A DNA stretch of 64,000 nucleotides from Deinococcus sp. YIM 77859 (GCF_000745175.1 NZ_JQNI01000004.1:62001-126000), one strand, 5' to 3'. Counted from the stretch's first letter, positions 17,366 through 27,004 are shown. Notes: generated from the letters alone by a model not told the origin. Translations and numbers: made by a program.

Positions 17366-18874
17366 TTACTTCGGGAGGCGGGAGACATTCCGCATCCACC
17401 ATTCCTCAGGGACGGCGCGGCTGCGGTTGGCCCACACGTCCTCGAAGCTGGCGCGCTGCTCGGTCACGGCCTGGGGGTCCGTGGTCGCGAGCATCGCCTC
17501 GTTCAGGCCAAGCGGTCCCCACGAGGAAAAGTGCAGGTTCATGCTCCCCGCCAGCACCATTCGGTCATCCACCGTCATGGCCTTGGTATGCAGGTTGAAG
17601 GTGACGTAGCGGGCCTCGAAGCGGTCCTCCAGGCCGCGCCGCCGTGCTTCCAGCCGCAACAGGGCCACGCCGCTGCGGTTCGCGGCCCGGTCGGTGCCGT
17701 AATCGACCATCAGGGCGCGAACCTTCACGCCGCGTTCCATCGCCGCCAGAAGGGCGCGGAAGTACGCGTGCCACTCGCCCACCGGGCAATCGTCGGGGTT
17801 CAGGTAGGCGTACCAGCACTTCAGGCTGGGGCTGACCTGTGCCTGCATCAGGTCCAGGCTCCGGCGCGCCGCACCGAACAGCGCCAGTTGCGCCCGGTCC
17901 GCCTGATCGAACCCCGGGCGGCGGTACAGCAGGAAGGCGCGCGCTTCCCCGGTCGCCGTCAGCACGCGGGCCGTGTCCGGATGGTTGGACGGCTCGGGCG
18001 GACCCAGGGTGCAGCGCCGCGCGACTTCCGCAGCCAGCGTGCTCTCCGGGCAGCGCACCTGCTGGGCGTTGCGCCACAGGTCGTCGAACACCGTCACGCC
18101 GTCCTGCGCTGCCGGTCCGCTCATCCGCAAGCCCAGATCGTGCAGGCTCTTTCCGCCCGGTTCCGTGTCCGGCAGGTGCCAGTCAGTGTAGTTGTACCCG
18201 GCGACCGTCACGTCCTGGCCGTCGATCACGTGCAGCTTCACGTGGCTGTGCGGAAAGTAGCGGTAGTTCGCCACCGCGAGTCGCCACCCCACCGCCGGGT
18301 CGTTCAGAGGAATGCCCAGCCGCGTGAGGTCCCGCACGAGTTCCAGCGGCTGCGTGGCCCCGTCGGGGCGTTTGAAGTCCGGAAAGCCGCCCAGCGCCAC
18401 CCGCACCGTCATGCCCTGCGGGTACGCTGCGGGATTCGCACGTACCTTCAGGTACAGGTCCCGCACCGCCTGCGCGAAGGTCCAGCCGGGGTTCCCCTCG
18501 CCCGCGCGCCACTCCATGCTGGCCAGCAGCACTTCGGCCCGTGCTCCCCGGATCTGGTCCGCCGTTACGTCGAAGGCATCCGGTTGTGTGACGGTGCGCG
18601 GCGTTCGCAGGAAGCCCACGAACGCGTTCCCGCACGAGCGGTCCGGGCGCCCCCCCTCGGTCGTGACGCGCCACAGCGCGAGTTCCAGCGGATCAACCGG
18701 CCTGGAACAGGACAGGCCGGAAGGATTGAGGCTGGCGGTCGGGGGCACGCCGCCCAGCCCGATCGGGAATTCGGAGGCGTCCGCCAGCCCCCCCACGGTC
18801 AGCAGGAGCGTCAGAAACCAGTGCGGGACGCAGGAAAGCCCGCTCACCACCCGGAAGACACGCTGGTGCTTCAT
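17366..18874 (-). CDS. Secreted phospholipase D-like protein
   Basis: About 502 residues with a signal peptide (N-terminal hydrophobic stretch FLTLLLTVGGLADA). It has two HKD-type motifs of the PLD superfamily: HVKLHVIDGQDVTVAGYNY in the middle and HTKAMTVDDRMVLAGSMNLH near the C-terminus, both with His, Lys and Asp in place. Several cysteines suggest an extracytoplasmic location. It may act on phospholipids, cardiolipin or extracellular nucleic acid; the substrate is unknown. ATG 18874 was chosen over the upstream TTG because it gives a standard basic N-tail. An SmtB-like operator lies at its start. Confidence 0.88.
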   Translation of the reverse strand: MKHQRVFRVVSGLSCVPHWFLTLLLTVGGLADASEFPIGLGGVPPTASLNPSGLSCSRPVDPLELALWRVTTEGGRPDRSCGNAFVGFLRTPRTVTQPDAFDVTADQIRGARAEVLLASMEWRAGEGNPGWTFAQAVRDLYLKVRANPAAYPQGMTVRVALGGFPDFKRPDGATQPLELVRDLTRLGIPLNDPAVGWRLAVANYRYFPHSHVKLHVIDGQDVTVAGYNYTDWHLPDTEPGGKSLHDLGLRMSGPAAQDGVTVFDDLWRNAQQVRCPESTLAAEVARRCTLGPPEPSNHPDTARVLTATGEARAFLLYRRPGFDQADRAQLALFGAARRSLDLMQAQVSPSLKCWYAYLNPDDCPVGEWHAYFRALLAAMERGVKVRALMVDYGTDRAANRSGVALLRLEARRRGLEDRFEARYVTFNLHTKAMTVDDRMVLAGSMNLHFSSWGPLGLNEAMLATTDPQAVTEQRASFEDVWANRSRAVPEEWWMRNVSRLPK

Positions 18875-18877
18875 ATG

Positions 18878-18891
18878 TGAACAAGTATTCA
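18878..18891. promoter_or_regulatory. SmtB/ArsR-type operator core TGAACA-AG-TATTCA
   Basis: TGAACA-N2-TATTCA fits the 12-2-12 zinc-site core known for SmtB-family repressors, here inside CATATGTGAACAAGTATTC. It lies between the PLD gene and the divergent ZIP remnant, overlapping the PLD start codon region. Confidence 0.6.
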
Positions 18892-18998
18892 ACAATCAGA
18901 GATCAAGGGTTGGATCGATCCTGCCCGCACCTGACAATGTGAGAAGAAGCTTTTTTCCCGAACGCGACGGGCCCAAGCTCCACCGCAAGGAGGTTCAG

Positions 18999-19375
18999 AT
19001 GCCGGGACGTATTTACGGGCGGTGCTCCCACCTGGGGGCTTTCCCGGATGGGAGCGCCGTGAGGCGGGGTTTCTCGCTGCTGCTGTTGGTGTTCGTCCCG
19101 GCGGCCGCGACGGTCCTCGGCGGTTTCCTGGCCACACGCCGCCCCCATTCGGTGAAGGCTGGCGCTGCGCTTTTCAGCACTTCGCGGTGCTCGTCCGTAA
19201 CCGGCTGCCCGAGATCAAGCAGGAACACCAGCCGCTGGGTGTCCTGCTGGGCTTGGTCCTGACCGTCCTGCTCGGCAGCCTGTCCGGCTTCGCGCCGGAG
19301 GTGAGCCTGTCCTTTGCTGGAGTAACCCTGCTGCACCTGGAGCCGAGGAGTGGCCTACCGAGGCGCACCAGATGA
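18999..19375 (+). pseudogene. ZIP-family metal transporter remnant
   Basis: AAGGAGG precedes ATG 18999. One frame gives LLLVFVPAAATVLGGFLATR, which matches the first helix of the intact ZIP gene in this window (LIPVAATILGGVAASFRRPG). After 19150 the match moves to another frame: FQHFAVLVRNRLPEIKQEHQ then a hydrophobic GVLLGLVLTVLLGSL. The later helices with the metal-site His are missing and the frame ends at 19375. It is a truncated, frameshifted zinc-uptake or efflux gene that still carries a promoter-proximal metal operator. Confidence 0.7.
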
Positions 19376-19756
19376 CCGGACGGCCACTGCGGACTGCGCC
19401 TTTTTTCCCGGGCTTCCTGGCCATCTTCCTGATCGAGCTGCGGCGTCCCCGGAAGCCGGGGCGTGGCGCTCTCGTTCCTCGCCCCCAACGCCGCGAAGTT
19501 CGTGCCGGGTACGCCCCCGTCTGGACAGCGGACGCCTGGACCGGCCGCGAAGCCGGAGGTTGATGGCCAGGACACACGCCGCCGAACGTGCACACGGGGC
19601 ATTCCTGCCAGCTTCAAACACCTGCGAGACGGGCGCCCCGTTTTGCAGGATCTCCTGTTGCCGCTGGCGAAATTGCCGGGCACCACTCCAAAAATTAGCT
19701 GCATGATTGCTCATTCATCCAAACTTGAGCCAACCTTGGTACCTTACCGCTCGTTC
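19376..19756 (+). other. Gap with a possible transporter remnant
   Basis: A plus-strand frame at 19372 reads FFPGFLAIFLIEL, resembling a membrane helix, then loses coding character. A TACCTT box lies at 19740-19745 before the LysM-M23 gene, with CTTGAG/CTTGG spaced by 11 bp just upstream (19724 and 19735), possibly a weak relative of the 11-bp-repeat operator. Nothing else is seen. Confidence 0.35.
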
Positions 19757-20518
19757 ATGCGTAATCACCTACTCACCGCGCTGACGCTCCTGATGTTCAG
19801 TCTCGCTGCCGCCAAGACCGTCATCGTGCAACCGGGCGATACCCTCACCCGCCTCGCGGTGCGGTACGGCACGGCGCCGCAGGCCCTCCTTCAGGCCAAT
19901 CCTGGATTGAACCCCGCGAAGCTGCGTGTGGGTGCAGCGCTCCGCCTGCCCGCCGTGCCAGCCCGGACCTGGACGGTCCGCCGGGGAGATACCCTGTCCC
20001 TGATTGCGCAGCGCAGCGGCACCACCCTGGGGGCCCTCTTGGGTGCCAACCGTGGGCTGAATCCCCAGGTGCCCCTCCAGGTGGGGCAGCGCCTCGGGTT
20101 GCCTGCTCCCACGACGGCCCGCACCGCCACCACCGCCGTCGTCCGCACGGCCTCCATCCGGGTGAACGCCGCGCTCCCGGTCCAGGGCCGCATCACCACG
20201 CCTTACCAGTCCGCTCACCCCGGCCTGGACCTCGCCGCCCCCGCCGGCACGCCCATTCGCGCCGCCCTCCCCGGCACCGTCGTGGAGTCCCGCTTTGACG
20301 GCCAGAGTGGTTGGGGCTGGACCATCGTGCTTGACCACGGCAACGGCATGAGCACCCGGTACAGCCACAACAGCGCCAACCTGGTCCAGGTGGGTGCGCG
20401 GGTCAAGGCTGGTGAGGTGATCGCCCGGGTCGGCAGCACCGGCAACAGCACCGGGGCCCACGTCGACTACCGCCTGTACCGGCAGGGTCAGGCGGTCAAT
20501 CCCTTCAGCGTGCAGTGA
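19757..20518 (+). CDS. Secreted LysM-LysM-M23 peptidase (paralogue 2)
   Basis: 253 residues with the same plan as the 12686 protein: signal peptide (MRNHLLTALTLLMFSLAAA), two LysM repeats (QPGDTLTRLAVRYGT and RRGDTLSLIAQRSGT), and an M23 domain with HPGLDLAAPAG and GAHVDYRL. A long identical tract, including SGWGWTI, RYSHNSANLV and RVGSTGNSTG, links the two as recent duplicates. The start at ATG 19757 gives the signal peptide; the upstream in-frame region has poor composition. Likely an envelope hydrolase or amidase activator. Confidence 0.9.
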   Translation: MRNHLLTALTLLMFSLAAAKTVIVQPGDTLTRLAVRYGTAPQALLQANPGLNPAKLRVGAALRLPAVPARTWTVRRGDTLSLIAQRSGTTLGALLGANRGLNPQVPLQVGQRLGLPAPTTARTATTAVVRTASIRVNAALPVQGRITTPYQSAHPGLDLAAPAGTPIRAALPGTVVESRFDGQSGWGWTIVLDHGNGMSTRYSHNSANLVQVGARVKAGEVIARVGSTGNSTGAHVDYRLYRQGQAVNPFSVQ

Positions 20519-20660
20519 AGCCAGGCGGCGGAGTCCAGCCTCCGTCGCTGGGATCCCCAGGACACTTCCCCCGGAGTTGGCGTCAGGGCGGCCGTCCAGC
20601 CTGCCTGCTGGTGAGACCGGCCCTCAGGCCACGTTTCGCTGAGGCCGAGGTGGAGTGGGG

Positions 20661-21096
20661 TCACCTCGCGCCGCGCCCCCGCTCCGGTCGCGGCACCGCA
20701 GGTTTGAAGAGCATCACGAGCAGGAGCGCGACCAGCAGCGACCTCACCGGCCTCCGGACCGAACCAGGGAATCCCCACTGTCCGCGTGACGAAGTACATT
20801 GCCGCGATCGCCAGGTTCCCCAGCACCCCTGCCCAGTAGTACGGCACTTCCAGCCTGCTGGAGCCCACCCGAGGGTGAGGGTCACTCTGGGCGGCCCGCG
20901 CCTCGAAGGAGCGCAGGAGCAGGAAGCCGCCCCACACGAACTGTGCCGCGGTGGCCACCAGGAAGAACAGGCCGTACCCGAACCACTCCGTGAAGTGCGC
21001 GCCGGTCACCCCGCCGTGCAGGACCGCCGCCAGCATGGAAAGGGCAGCCGCATAGGGAATCCGGCTGTCGGTGAAGGACAGAGTCTGTGCAGTCAA
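20661..21096 (-). pseudogene. Broken copy of the four-helix membrane protein
   Basis: The TTG start (21096) follows AAAGGGAC, the same layout as the intact gene at 46763. Three helices match it closely (LSMLAAVLHGGVTGAHFTEW, GYGLFFLVATAAQFVWGGFL, WAGVLGNLAIAAMYFVTRTV). After GPEAGE about 15 codons are missing and the fourth helix (LLVALLLVMLF) lies in another frame. The C-terminus is therefore scrambled. A third, even shorter copy is at 58151. Confidence 0.8.
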
Positions 21097-21207
21097 GATA
21101 TGTCCCTTTCCGCCCCACCCGGGGGAGGCCAGCCCCACCTTTTCACATCGTGGGCCAAGGGGTCTGTGGGCCTCGCCTCGGCCGTCCCGTTTGGGTGGCC
21201 GGAAAGG

Positions 21208-21699
21208 TCAGAGCAGCCCTTGCAGCGACCGCAACAGTTCGTCCTCATCCAGGCGGCCCCGGCGCACGTCCCGGATGAACCCGTCCCGGTCGATAAAGAC
21301 CGTGGTGGGGACAGGCAGGGCGTGGTACCGCCGCGCGATCGCCTGCCCCGGATCGAGCCCGGTCAAGGTGCTGAACGTGAACGCCGCGTCATACCGCCGC
21401 AGCTCATCCAGCGTGGCCTGCCCGTGTAGGCTGACGACCACCAGGCCGTGGGTCACGTACTCAAGCTGGTAGTGGCGCAGCAGGCGGTCGTTCTCCCGGC
21501 AGACGGCGCAGCCCACGTCGCCGAACTGTACGATGACCGCCTGACCCCGCAACTCGGCCAGGCTCACCCGCTCGCCACCCAAGTCGGTGAAGGTGAAGTT
21601 CGGGGCAGGACGCCGCAGGGCACCTGCCCCGCCCCCCGCGTAGGCCGGCAGGGGCGTGGCGAGGCTGACCAAGGCAAGCAGAACGAGCACACGCTTCAT
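21208..21699 (-). CDS. Exported thioredoxin-like protein
   Basis: 163 residues with a signal peptide (MKRVLVLLALVSLATPLPAYA) and a thioredoxin/AhpC-TSA fold: NFTFTDLGGERVSLAELRG, then an unusual active site GDVGCAVCREND and a cis-Pro region VPTTVFIDRDG. The GCAVC site keeps two cysteines two residues apart, so redox activity is likely, but the usual Trp before it is absent. GGAGG precedes the ATG. It follows the C39-like gene on the same strand and could form disulfides in exported proteins. Confidence 0.85.
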   Translation of the reverse strand: MKRVLVLLALVSLATPLPAYAGGGAGALRRPAPNFTFTDLGGERVSLAELRGQAVIVQFGDVGCAVCRENDRLLRHYQLEYVTHGLVVVSLHGQATLDELRRYDAAFTFSTLTGLDPGQAIARRYHALPVPTTVFIDRDGFIRDVRRGRLDEDELLRSLQGLL

Positions 21700-21845
21700 G
21701 GGATCCTCCGAAGAGCAGCGGGTTCCCTCAGCATAGCCAGTTCCACCCGTGGCGGCGAGCGGGCCGGGGACAGTCTGGTCTCGCGCCCTCGGCCCGTCCC
21801 AGGCAGCCCGTCCCCCCTGCGCCTCCGGCAAATGCCTTGCCTGCT

Positions 21846-22889
21846 TCAGGGCTGGGGGGCCATCACGTACGCCATCCCGCCCGCGTGGTTCAGCCACAAC
21901 CGCTCGAAGGTGCTGCGGGGATAGATGCGCTTCACGTTGGCATCGCTCGGCGCGGCCGGGTCGTTGACCACCGGATTGCCCTGCGCGTCGAACCCGGTGA
22001 GGACCAGTAGGTGCCCGTCTGACCAGGCGAGCGGGGCGCCGGGCAACTCGCCCGCCTTGAACCGCACGCTGACGGCCAGCGGGAGGCCTTGACGGAGGTA
22101 GGCTTCCGCATCCCGCAAGCTGCCCAGGCGCGTGACGAACGCCTGCATCCCCTGCGTGCCCGCGTATGCCGTGTTGAAGGGCCAGTTGCCGAAGCCGCCG
22201 TACACCGCATCGAAGCTGCCCTTCGCGGCGTCCGGGACACGCACGGGGTTCTTCCAGAAGCCCAGGAGCATGCTGACACTGGTCGGGCTGCACCACACCG
22301 GCCCACCATCTGGGTAGATCATCTGCGAGAGTCCCGGCACCTTCAGCATCCGGTTCCAGGCGGCCACCTGCCCCGCCGCGCCCTGATCGCGGAAGCGCAG
22401 CGCCGTGTCCGACGTGTTGAAGGACAGCAGCCGCACCTGCGCGCCTGCCCCCACGGTCACCCGGTACTGAAAGGCGTCCGCACGAAAAGGCAGCGTCAGG
22501 GTGTCGGTGTTCAGCGTGCCGTCCGCCGTGCGCGTGACCCGGAGGCTCGCCCTTGGTCCACTCGCCCGCCACTCGCCGAAGCTGAAGTACCGGGTCCAGC
22601 GGCCATCCGGGCGGCGCACCCGCACCTCGACCATGACGGGGCTGGTGGCGGACCCCGTGACGTTCCAGCTCGGAATCAGCTCGTTAAAGGGCGGCACGGT
22701 GACGGCCGCGCTTTCCAGCCGGCCCCCCTGAAGCGGCGGGAGGGCGTGCCAGGTGGCCGGGACGCTGATCTGCGCCTGCGCGGCACGGATGGCGGGCGAG
22801 GGCGTGCCGAAGCTGGTCTGCTTCGCGTAGGGGGCGGCGGCCGCGCTCTCGAGCAGCAGACCAGGCAGGAGGATCCAGAAGGGCTTCAC
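21846..22889 (-). CDS. Secreted C39-like cysteine peptidase
   Basis: GTG 22889 lies 6 nt after TAGCCT (22896-22901), so a leaderless start is likely. The 347-residue protein has a signal peptide, a beta-rich N-terminal domain (PSWNVTGSATSPVMVEVRV, FSFGEWRASG), and a C-terminal papain-like C39 domain with Cys in VWCSPTSVSMLLGF, His in SDGHLLVLTGFD and Asp in VVNDPAAPSD. Such standalone C39 domains are extracellular peptidases. No ABC exporter or leader-peptide substrate gene is adjacent, so a bacteriocin-processing role is unlikely. Confidence 0.87.
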   Translation of the reverse strand: MKPFWILLPGLLLESAAAAPYAKQTSFGTPSPAIRAAQAQISVPATWHALPPLQGGRLESAAVTVPPFNELIPSWNVTGSATSPVMVEVRVRRPDGRWTRYFSFGEWRASGPRASLRVTRTADGTLNTDTLTLPFRADAFQYRVTVGAGAQVRLLSFNTSDTALRFRDQGAAGQVAAWNRMLKVPGLSQMIYPDGGPVWCSPTSVSMLLGFWKNPVRVPDAAKGSFDAVYGGFGNWPFNTAYAGTQGMQAFVTRLGSLRDAEAYLRQGLPLAVSVRFKAGELPGAPLAWSDGHLLVLTGFDAQGNPVVNDPAAPSDANVKRIYPRSTFERLWLNHAGGMAYVMAPQP

Positions 22890-22901
22890 GGCCAGAGGCT
22901 A

Positions 22902-23379
22902 CCGGGCAGGTGGCTCCGTTGGGTGACCGTGGTGCCCTTCAGGAGGTCCTGTTCACCGTCGTCCTGCGGCTTGCCCCAGGTTCAGCGGTGCAGGCCGCGA
23001 CGTACCGCTTTGGAGACCTGAATTGGAGAACGGCTCACCAGACCCTGACACGCCTGGGCTGGCGCTTCGTGCGTCAAGCTGCTTATGGGGACCCTGGATG
23101 GATACCCGCCGTGGGCCACCCTCAAGGCCGACCTCCTGGGCCGACTGGCCGGGTCCTCCCGGAAGGCGATGGCCTCCCCCGGAGCGGACGAGGCGATCAA
23201 GGAGAGCCTGATGCCCCGGTATGGACTGTCGGCCTACCGCCAGATGTCCTTCCGCTTTCCCAGGGGAACAAGGACGTCGCGGCGTCCCTCCTCTGCGCTT
23301 GCCTGGTCCTATGCACGCGCTGACCGGCTGGCCTCCTCCCGCGTGTCACGCCCGGACGTCTGACCCAGGAAATGGGGCA
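22902..23379 (+). other. Gap with one weak ORF
   Basis: The best frame is 23085-23363 (92 codons), whose first half (starting MGTLDGYPPWATLKADLLGR) looks protein-like and whose second half does not. It may be a gene fragment. There is no signal peptide or recognised family, and no ribosome-binding site of note. Confidence 0.3.
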
Positions 23380-23391
23380 TACACTGCGCGG

Positions 23392-24528
23392 GTGCGCCGC
23401 CTTGCCGTTCCCGTGCTTGTTGTTCTGGCCGGCCTCGTCGCCCTGTCCGCTCCCGCTGTCCCGGCCCTCATCCGGTACGGCGCGCTGCCACGCCAAGCGG
23501 CGGGGCCAGTCACGGTGCTGCTCGCCGGCGTCACACCCCGGTACCAGGAAAATGCCGCGGTCTGGCCGTGGCCGGTGGCCCCGGAGGACTTTACCTTTCT
23601 GACGGACACCCTGATCCTCGCGCAGCTCTGGCCGGGCGGCACGGCCAACCTGCTGAGCATTCCACGGGACACCTGGGTCAACCTTCCGGGCCAGGGCCCG
23701 GGCAAGATCAACGGGGCCAACGTGAAAGGAGGGCCTGACCTGCTGGTCCGGGCCGTGCAGGAGTTGACGGGTGTGCCGGTGGACGCCTACGTCCTGCTGT
23801 CCCTCAATGCCGTGCGGGCCCTCACCGACGCCGCCGGCGGCGTGACGCTGGAGGTGCCCAAGCGCATGAAGTACGACGACAACGCGGGCAAGCTGCACAT
23901 CGATCTCCAGCCCGGGCGGCAACATCTGAACGGGCAGCAGGCTGAGGGCTTCCTGCGGTTCCGGAAGGACAACCTGGGCGACATCGGGCGGGTCCAGCGG
24001 CAGCAGCTCTACCTGACAGCGCTGGTGCGCCGGGTCAAGAACCCGCTGAACTGGTGGCGGCTGCCCGCCATGGTGGGTGCCCTGGACCAGAACACGAAGA
24101 CGAACCTGACCCGGGCGCAGGTGGGCGCGCTGCTGGGCGCGGCGCTGAGCGGCCTGAAGGTGAACACGCAGACCCTCCCGGGGACCTTTGGGGAGGGCGG
24201 CACCTGGGTGGCCGACCATCCCGCACTGCACGCCCTGGTCGAGGCGCGTTTCCGGGACCCGAACGACCCGCGCACGCTGACCGTCGCGGTGGTGAATGTC
24301 GGCGCGCCTGACGGCAGCGCGCGCCGCCTCCAGGCAAAGCTGGAAGCCCTGGGCTACCAGAAGGTCATCATCTCCAATGGCCTGCGCGCCAAGGGGCCGA
24401 CCACCCTCACGGGAAAGGCGGCGGCGGCCGTGTTGCGGGACGTGGGCTCCGGGCGGGTCACGCAGGAGGAAGGTTTGCCCGGCGCGGACGTGACGGTGCG
24501 TCTGGGGAACGACGTGGAGGAACAGTGA
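23392..24528 (+). CDS. LytR-CpsA-Psr (LCP) family protein
   Basis: GTG 23392 follows TACACT (23380-23385) by exactly 6 nt, so it is likely leaderless. 378 residues: one N-terminal transmembrane helix, then the LCP domain with TDTLILAQLW, the Arg-rich SIPRDTWVNLPG segment, KINGANVKGG, and FLRFRKDNLGDIGRVQRQQ, all family hallmarks for pyrophosphate-lipid binding. A C-terminal LytR_C-like domain (LTVAVVNVGAPDGSARRLQ) follows. LCP enzymes attach glycopolymers to peptidoglycan at the outer face of the membrane. Confidence 0.92.
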   Translation: MRRLAVPVLVVLAGLVALSAPAVPALIRYGALPRQAAGPVTVLLAGVTPRYQENAAVWPWPVAPEDFTFLTDTLILAQLWPGGTANLLSIPRDTWVNLPGQGPGKINGANVKGGPDLLVRAVQELTGVPVDAYVLLSLNAVRALTDAAGGVTLEVPKRMKYDDNAGKLHIDLQPGRQHLNGQQAEGFLRFRKDNLGDIGRVQRQQLYLTALVRRVKNPLNWWRLPAMVGALDQNTKTNLTRAQVGALLGAALSGLKVNTQTLPGTFGEGGTWVADHPALHALVEARFRDPNDPRTLTVAVVNVGAPDGSARRLQAKLEALGYQKVIISNGLRAKGPTTLTGKAAAAVLRDVGSGRVTQEEGLPGADVTVRLGNDVEEQ

Positions 24529-24659
24529 GTGGGCTGCGGCGGGAATGCCCCTGTTCCGCTGGCTGACGCTTCAAGTGGGACGAAAGAGGTGCAGGGAGAA
24601 AACCTTCTGTCGCCCAGGGTCTTGAGCCGCCCAGCGCCGGTTCGGCCGAGTTGGCGGCG

Positions 24660-26117
24660 TCAGGGAGTTCCCCGGGCGGTGAGCCTGCCGCCCCAGAGCC
24701 GGAGGCCCACCAGGGTGAAGAGGCTGAGCAGGACCGGCCACTCCCCGAACCGGACAGCGGGCGTGAGGCGGGCTGTCACGCCAAAGGACGCGGGCAGGGT
24801 CGCGGCGACTGCGCGGGGCAGGCGGGCCATGACCCGCCCGGAAGGGGCGATCACCGCCGTCACGCCATCGTTGCCCGCCCGCAGCACCCAGCGGCGCGTC
24901 TCGATGGCCCGCACGCGGCCCATCTGGAAGTGCTGCTCGGCCCCCACGGACGGCCCGAACCAGGCGTCATTGGAGACCACGGCCAGAACCTGGGCACCGC
25001 GCTGCACCAGCGCGCGGGCGAGGGCCGGAAACGTCGACTCGTAGCAGATCAGGACGCCGACGGGGATCCCGCTCAGGGGCAGCGGAGCCAGGGTCCGGCC
25101 GGGCACCGTGCCGCTCAGCGGGGGGAGCCCCAGCCAGCGGAAGATCACCCGGTACGCCCCATCCAGGACGGTCCGGCCCGGAAAGTACTCCCCGAATGGC
25201 ACCAGCCGGACCTTGTCCTGCCTTCCCTGGACCTGCCCCGCCTCAAACGCGTACACGCTGTTGCGGTAGCCGCCCTCCTGGGTCGGGGCACCCATCAGGA
25301 GCGGCACGTTGAGGGCCGTGAGGGCACCCGCCACCTCGGGAACGGTGGGGGCGGCGGGCGCGGCAGTTTCCGGCCACACCACCAGCCTGACCGGCCCCGC
25401 CGCCAGGCCCGTGCGGGTCAGGTCCAGGTACCGCCGCAACTCGTCAGCGGTACGCCCCTGGGTCTTGGCGCGCGGGTCCACGTTGCCCTGGACCAGCAGG
25501 GCCCGCGCGGTGCCCGGTGGGTCGGGGGGCCGGGTCAGACCGTAGGTGGTCCCCAGGACCAGCAGAAGGACGCCGCCCAGTCGCGCCCGGGGGCGGCCGT
25601 CGGCCAGCGCCGCCGCGGTGAGCGTGACCACCAGCCCCACCAGCGAGACGCCGCCCAGGTCCGCGAGCTGCACGAGCGGGGTCAGCGCGAAGGCGTAGCC
25701 CAGACTGCCCCAGGTGAACCCAAACGGTCCCAGGGCACGCGCGGCGTCCAGCAGCACCCAGGCGAACGGCAGCGCCCAGAGGGTGGCCGGACCCATCACG
25801 CGCCGGGTGAGCGCGGCGGCAGCGGCCCAGCCCAGCGCGAGCCACGCGACCAGCCCCAGGTACAGCACGGCCATGCCGGGGCCGAACCATGGGGCCAGAC
25901 TCGAAGGGAGCCACAGCAGCAACGCGGTGAAAAAGCTGGCGGCAAAGGCGAAGGTCAGCCTGAAGGCGCGGCCCGGCGGCTGGCTGGCCACCTGGCGGAA
26001 CAGCAGCGCCAGGGGCAGCGGCGCGAGGGCACCCAGCGGCGAAGGCGGGAAGGTGAAGGCCAGGGCTGCCCCCGCCAGGAGACACAGCAGGTGAGGCCAG
26101 CACACCCGGCGGTTCAT
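24660..26117 (-). CDS. lnt: Apolipoprotein N-acyltransferase
   Basis: 485 residues with six N-terminal membrane helices and a nitrilase-type domain. The catalytic Glu is in LVVWPETAAPA, the Lys in GRQDKVRLVPFGEY and the Cys in GVLICYESTFP, as in Lnt. The enzyme adds the third acyl chain to lipoproteins. Its start overlaps the CDF gene stop by 1 nt (TGATG), so it is cotranscribed with metal exporters. Together with lgt and lspA in this window it completes the lipoprotein maturation route. Confidence 0.95.
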   Translation of the reverse strand: MNRRVCWPHLLCLLAGAALAFTFPPSPLGALAPLPLALLFRQVASQPPGRAFRLTFAFAASFFTALLLWLPSSLAPWFGPGMAVLYLGLVAWLALGWAAAAALTRRVMGPATLWALPFAWVLLDAARALGPFGFTWGSLGYAFALTPLVQLADLGGVSLVGLVVTLTAAALADGRPRARLGGVLLLVLGTTYGLTRPPDPPGTARALLVQGNVDPRAKTQGRTADELRRYLDLTRTGLAAGPVRLVVWPETAAPAAPTVPEVAGALTALNVPLLMGAPTQEGGYRNSVYAFEAGQVQGRQDKVRLVPFGEYFPGRTVLDGAYRVIFRWLGLPPLSGTVPGRTLAPLPLSGIPVGVLICYESTFPALARALVQRGAQVLAVVSNDAWFGPSVGAEQHFQMGRVRAIETRRWVLRAGNDGVTAVIAPSGRVMARLPRAVAATLPASFGVTARLTPAVRFGEWPVLLSLFTLVGLRLWGGRLTARGTP

Positions 26118-27004
26118 CAGAGGACCAGCACCCCGTGGTGTTTGGCCGCCCCCTCGGGCTCGACGTGAATCGTGACCTCACTGTGGGGCACTTCCCGGGC
26201 GATGACCCCTTCCAGGCGGTCACAGATCGCGTGGGCCTGGCCCACCGTGAAGTGTTCCGGCACCACCAGGTGAAAGTCGATAAAGGTCAGGCGGCCCGCG
26301 TGACGGGTGCGCAGGTCATGGGCCTCCAGCGCCCCCTCGGCATGCTCGGCCACCAGGCGGCGGATCAGGGCCTGCGTCTCGGGTGGGGCGGCCTGGTCCA
26401 GCAGGCTGCGCAGGGAGGAACCCACCAGCCGCCAGCCCACCCACAGGATGTTCAGCGCCACCAGCATCGCCATGACCGGGTCAAGGACCGTCCAGCCGGT
26501 CAGCGCCACCAGGCCCAGGGCGACCAGCACGCCCCCGCTGGTCACGACGTCCGTCATCAGGTGCTGGCCGTCGGCGACCAGGGCCGGGGACCGCAGGCGC
26601 CGCCCGGTGCGGATCAGGTAGGTGCCGTACCCGGCATTCAGCAGCGTCGCGCCCAGGGAGACGAGCAGGCCCAGCCCCAGCGCTTCCAGCGGCTTGGGAG
26701 CCTGCAGATCCTGGTAAGCGCTGGAGATGATGCTGATCGCCGCCAGCACGATCAGGACGCCTTCCAGAACGGCGGAGAAATACTCGGCCTTGGCGTGGCC
26801 GTAGGGATGCTCGGCGTCGGCGGGTTTGCGGGCGATGGACAGGGCCAAGAGGGCCGCGCCGGCGGCCACCACGTTGATGATGCTCTCCAGGGCGTCGGAG
26901 TACAGGGCCACACTGCCGGTGAGCAGGTACGCGCCGCCCTTCAGGACGAGAATCAAGAGGCCGAGCAGCAGGCTGTACTGCGCCAGGCGGATGGTGCGGT
27001 CCAA
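26117..27004 (-). CDS. CDF-family cation efflux protein (FieF-like)
   Basis: Six membrane helices with the metal-site Asp residues in ALYSDALESIINV and ALVADGQHLMTDVV (DxxxD pattern) and a cytosolic C-terminal domain with His-rich dimer sites (DFHLVVPEHFTVG, TIHVEPEG). CDF proteins export Zn, Fe, Cd or Mn in exchange for protons. I chose the TTG at 27004, which has GGAGG 6 nt upstream; the ATG at 27043 would overlap the previous gene. It is the third gene of the unit started by the ArsR-type regulator. Confidence 0.9.
   Translation of the reverse strand: MDRTIRLAQYSLLLGLLILVLKGGAYLLTGSVALYSDALESIINVVAAGAALLALSIARKPADAEHPYGHAKAEYFSAVLEGVLIVLAAISIISSAYQDLQAPKPLEALGLGLLVSLGATLLNAGYGTYLIRTGRRLRSPALVADGQHLMTDVVTSGGVLVALGLVALTGWTVLDPVMAMLVALNILWVGWRLVGSSLRSLLDQAAPPETQALIRRLVAEHAEGALEAHDLRTRHAGRLTFIDFHLVVPEHFTVGQAHAICDRLEGVIAREVPHSEVTIHVEPEGAAKHHGVLVL

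Noticed and set aside
21846..22889. C39 domain as part of a bacteriocin export system
   Set aside because: The protein has its own signal peptide and no ABC transporter or double-glycine leader gene lies beside it.
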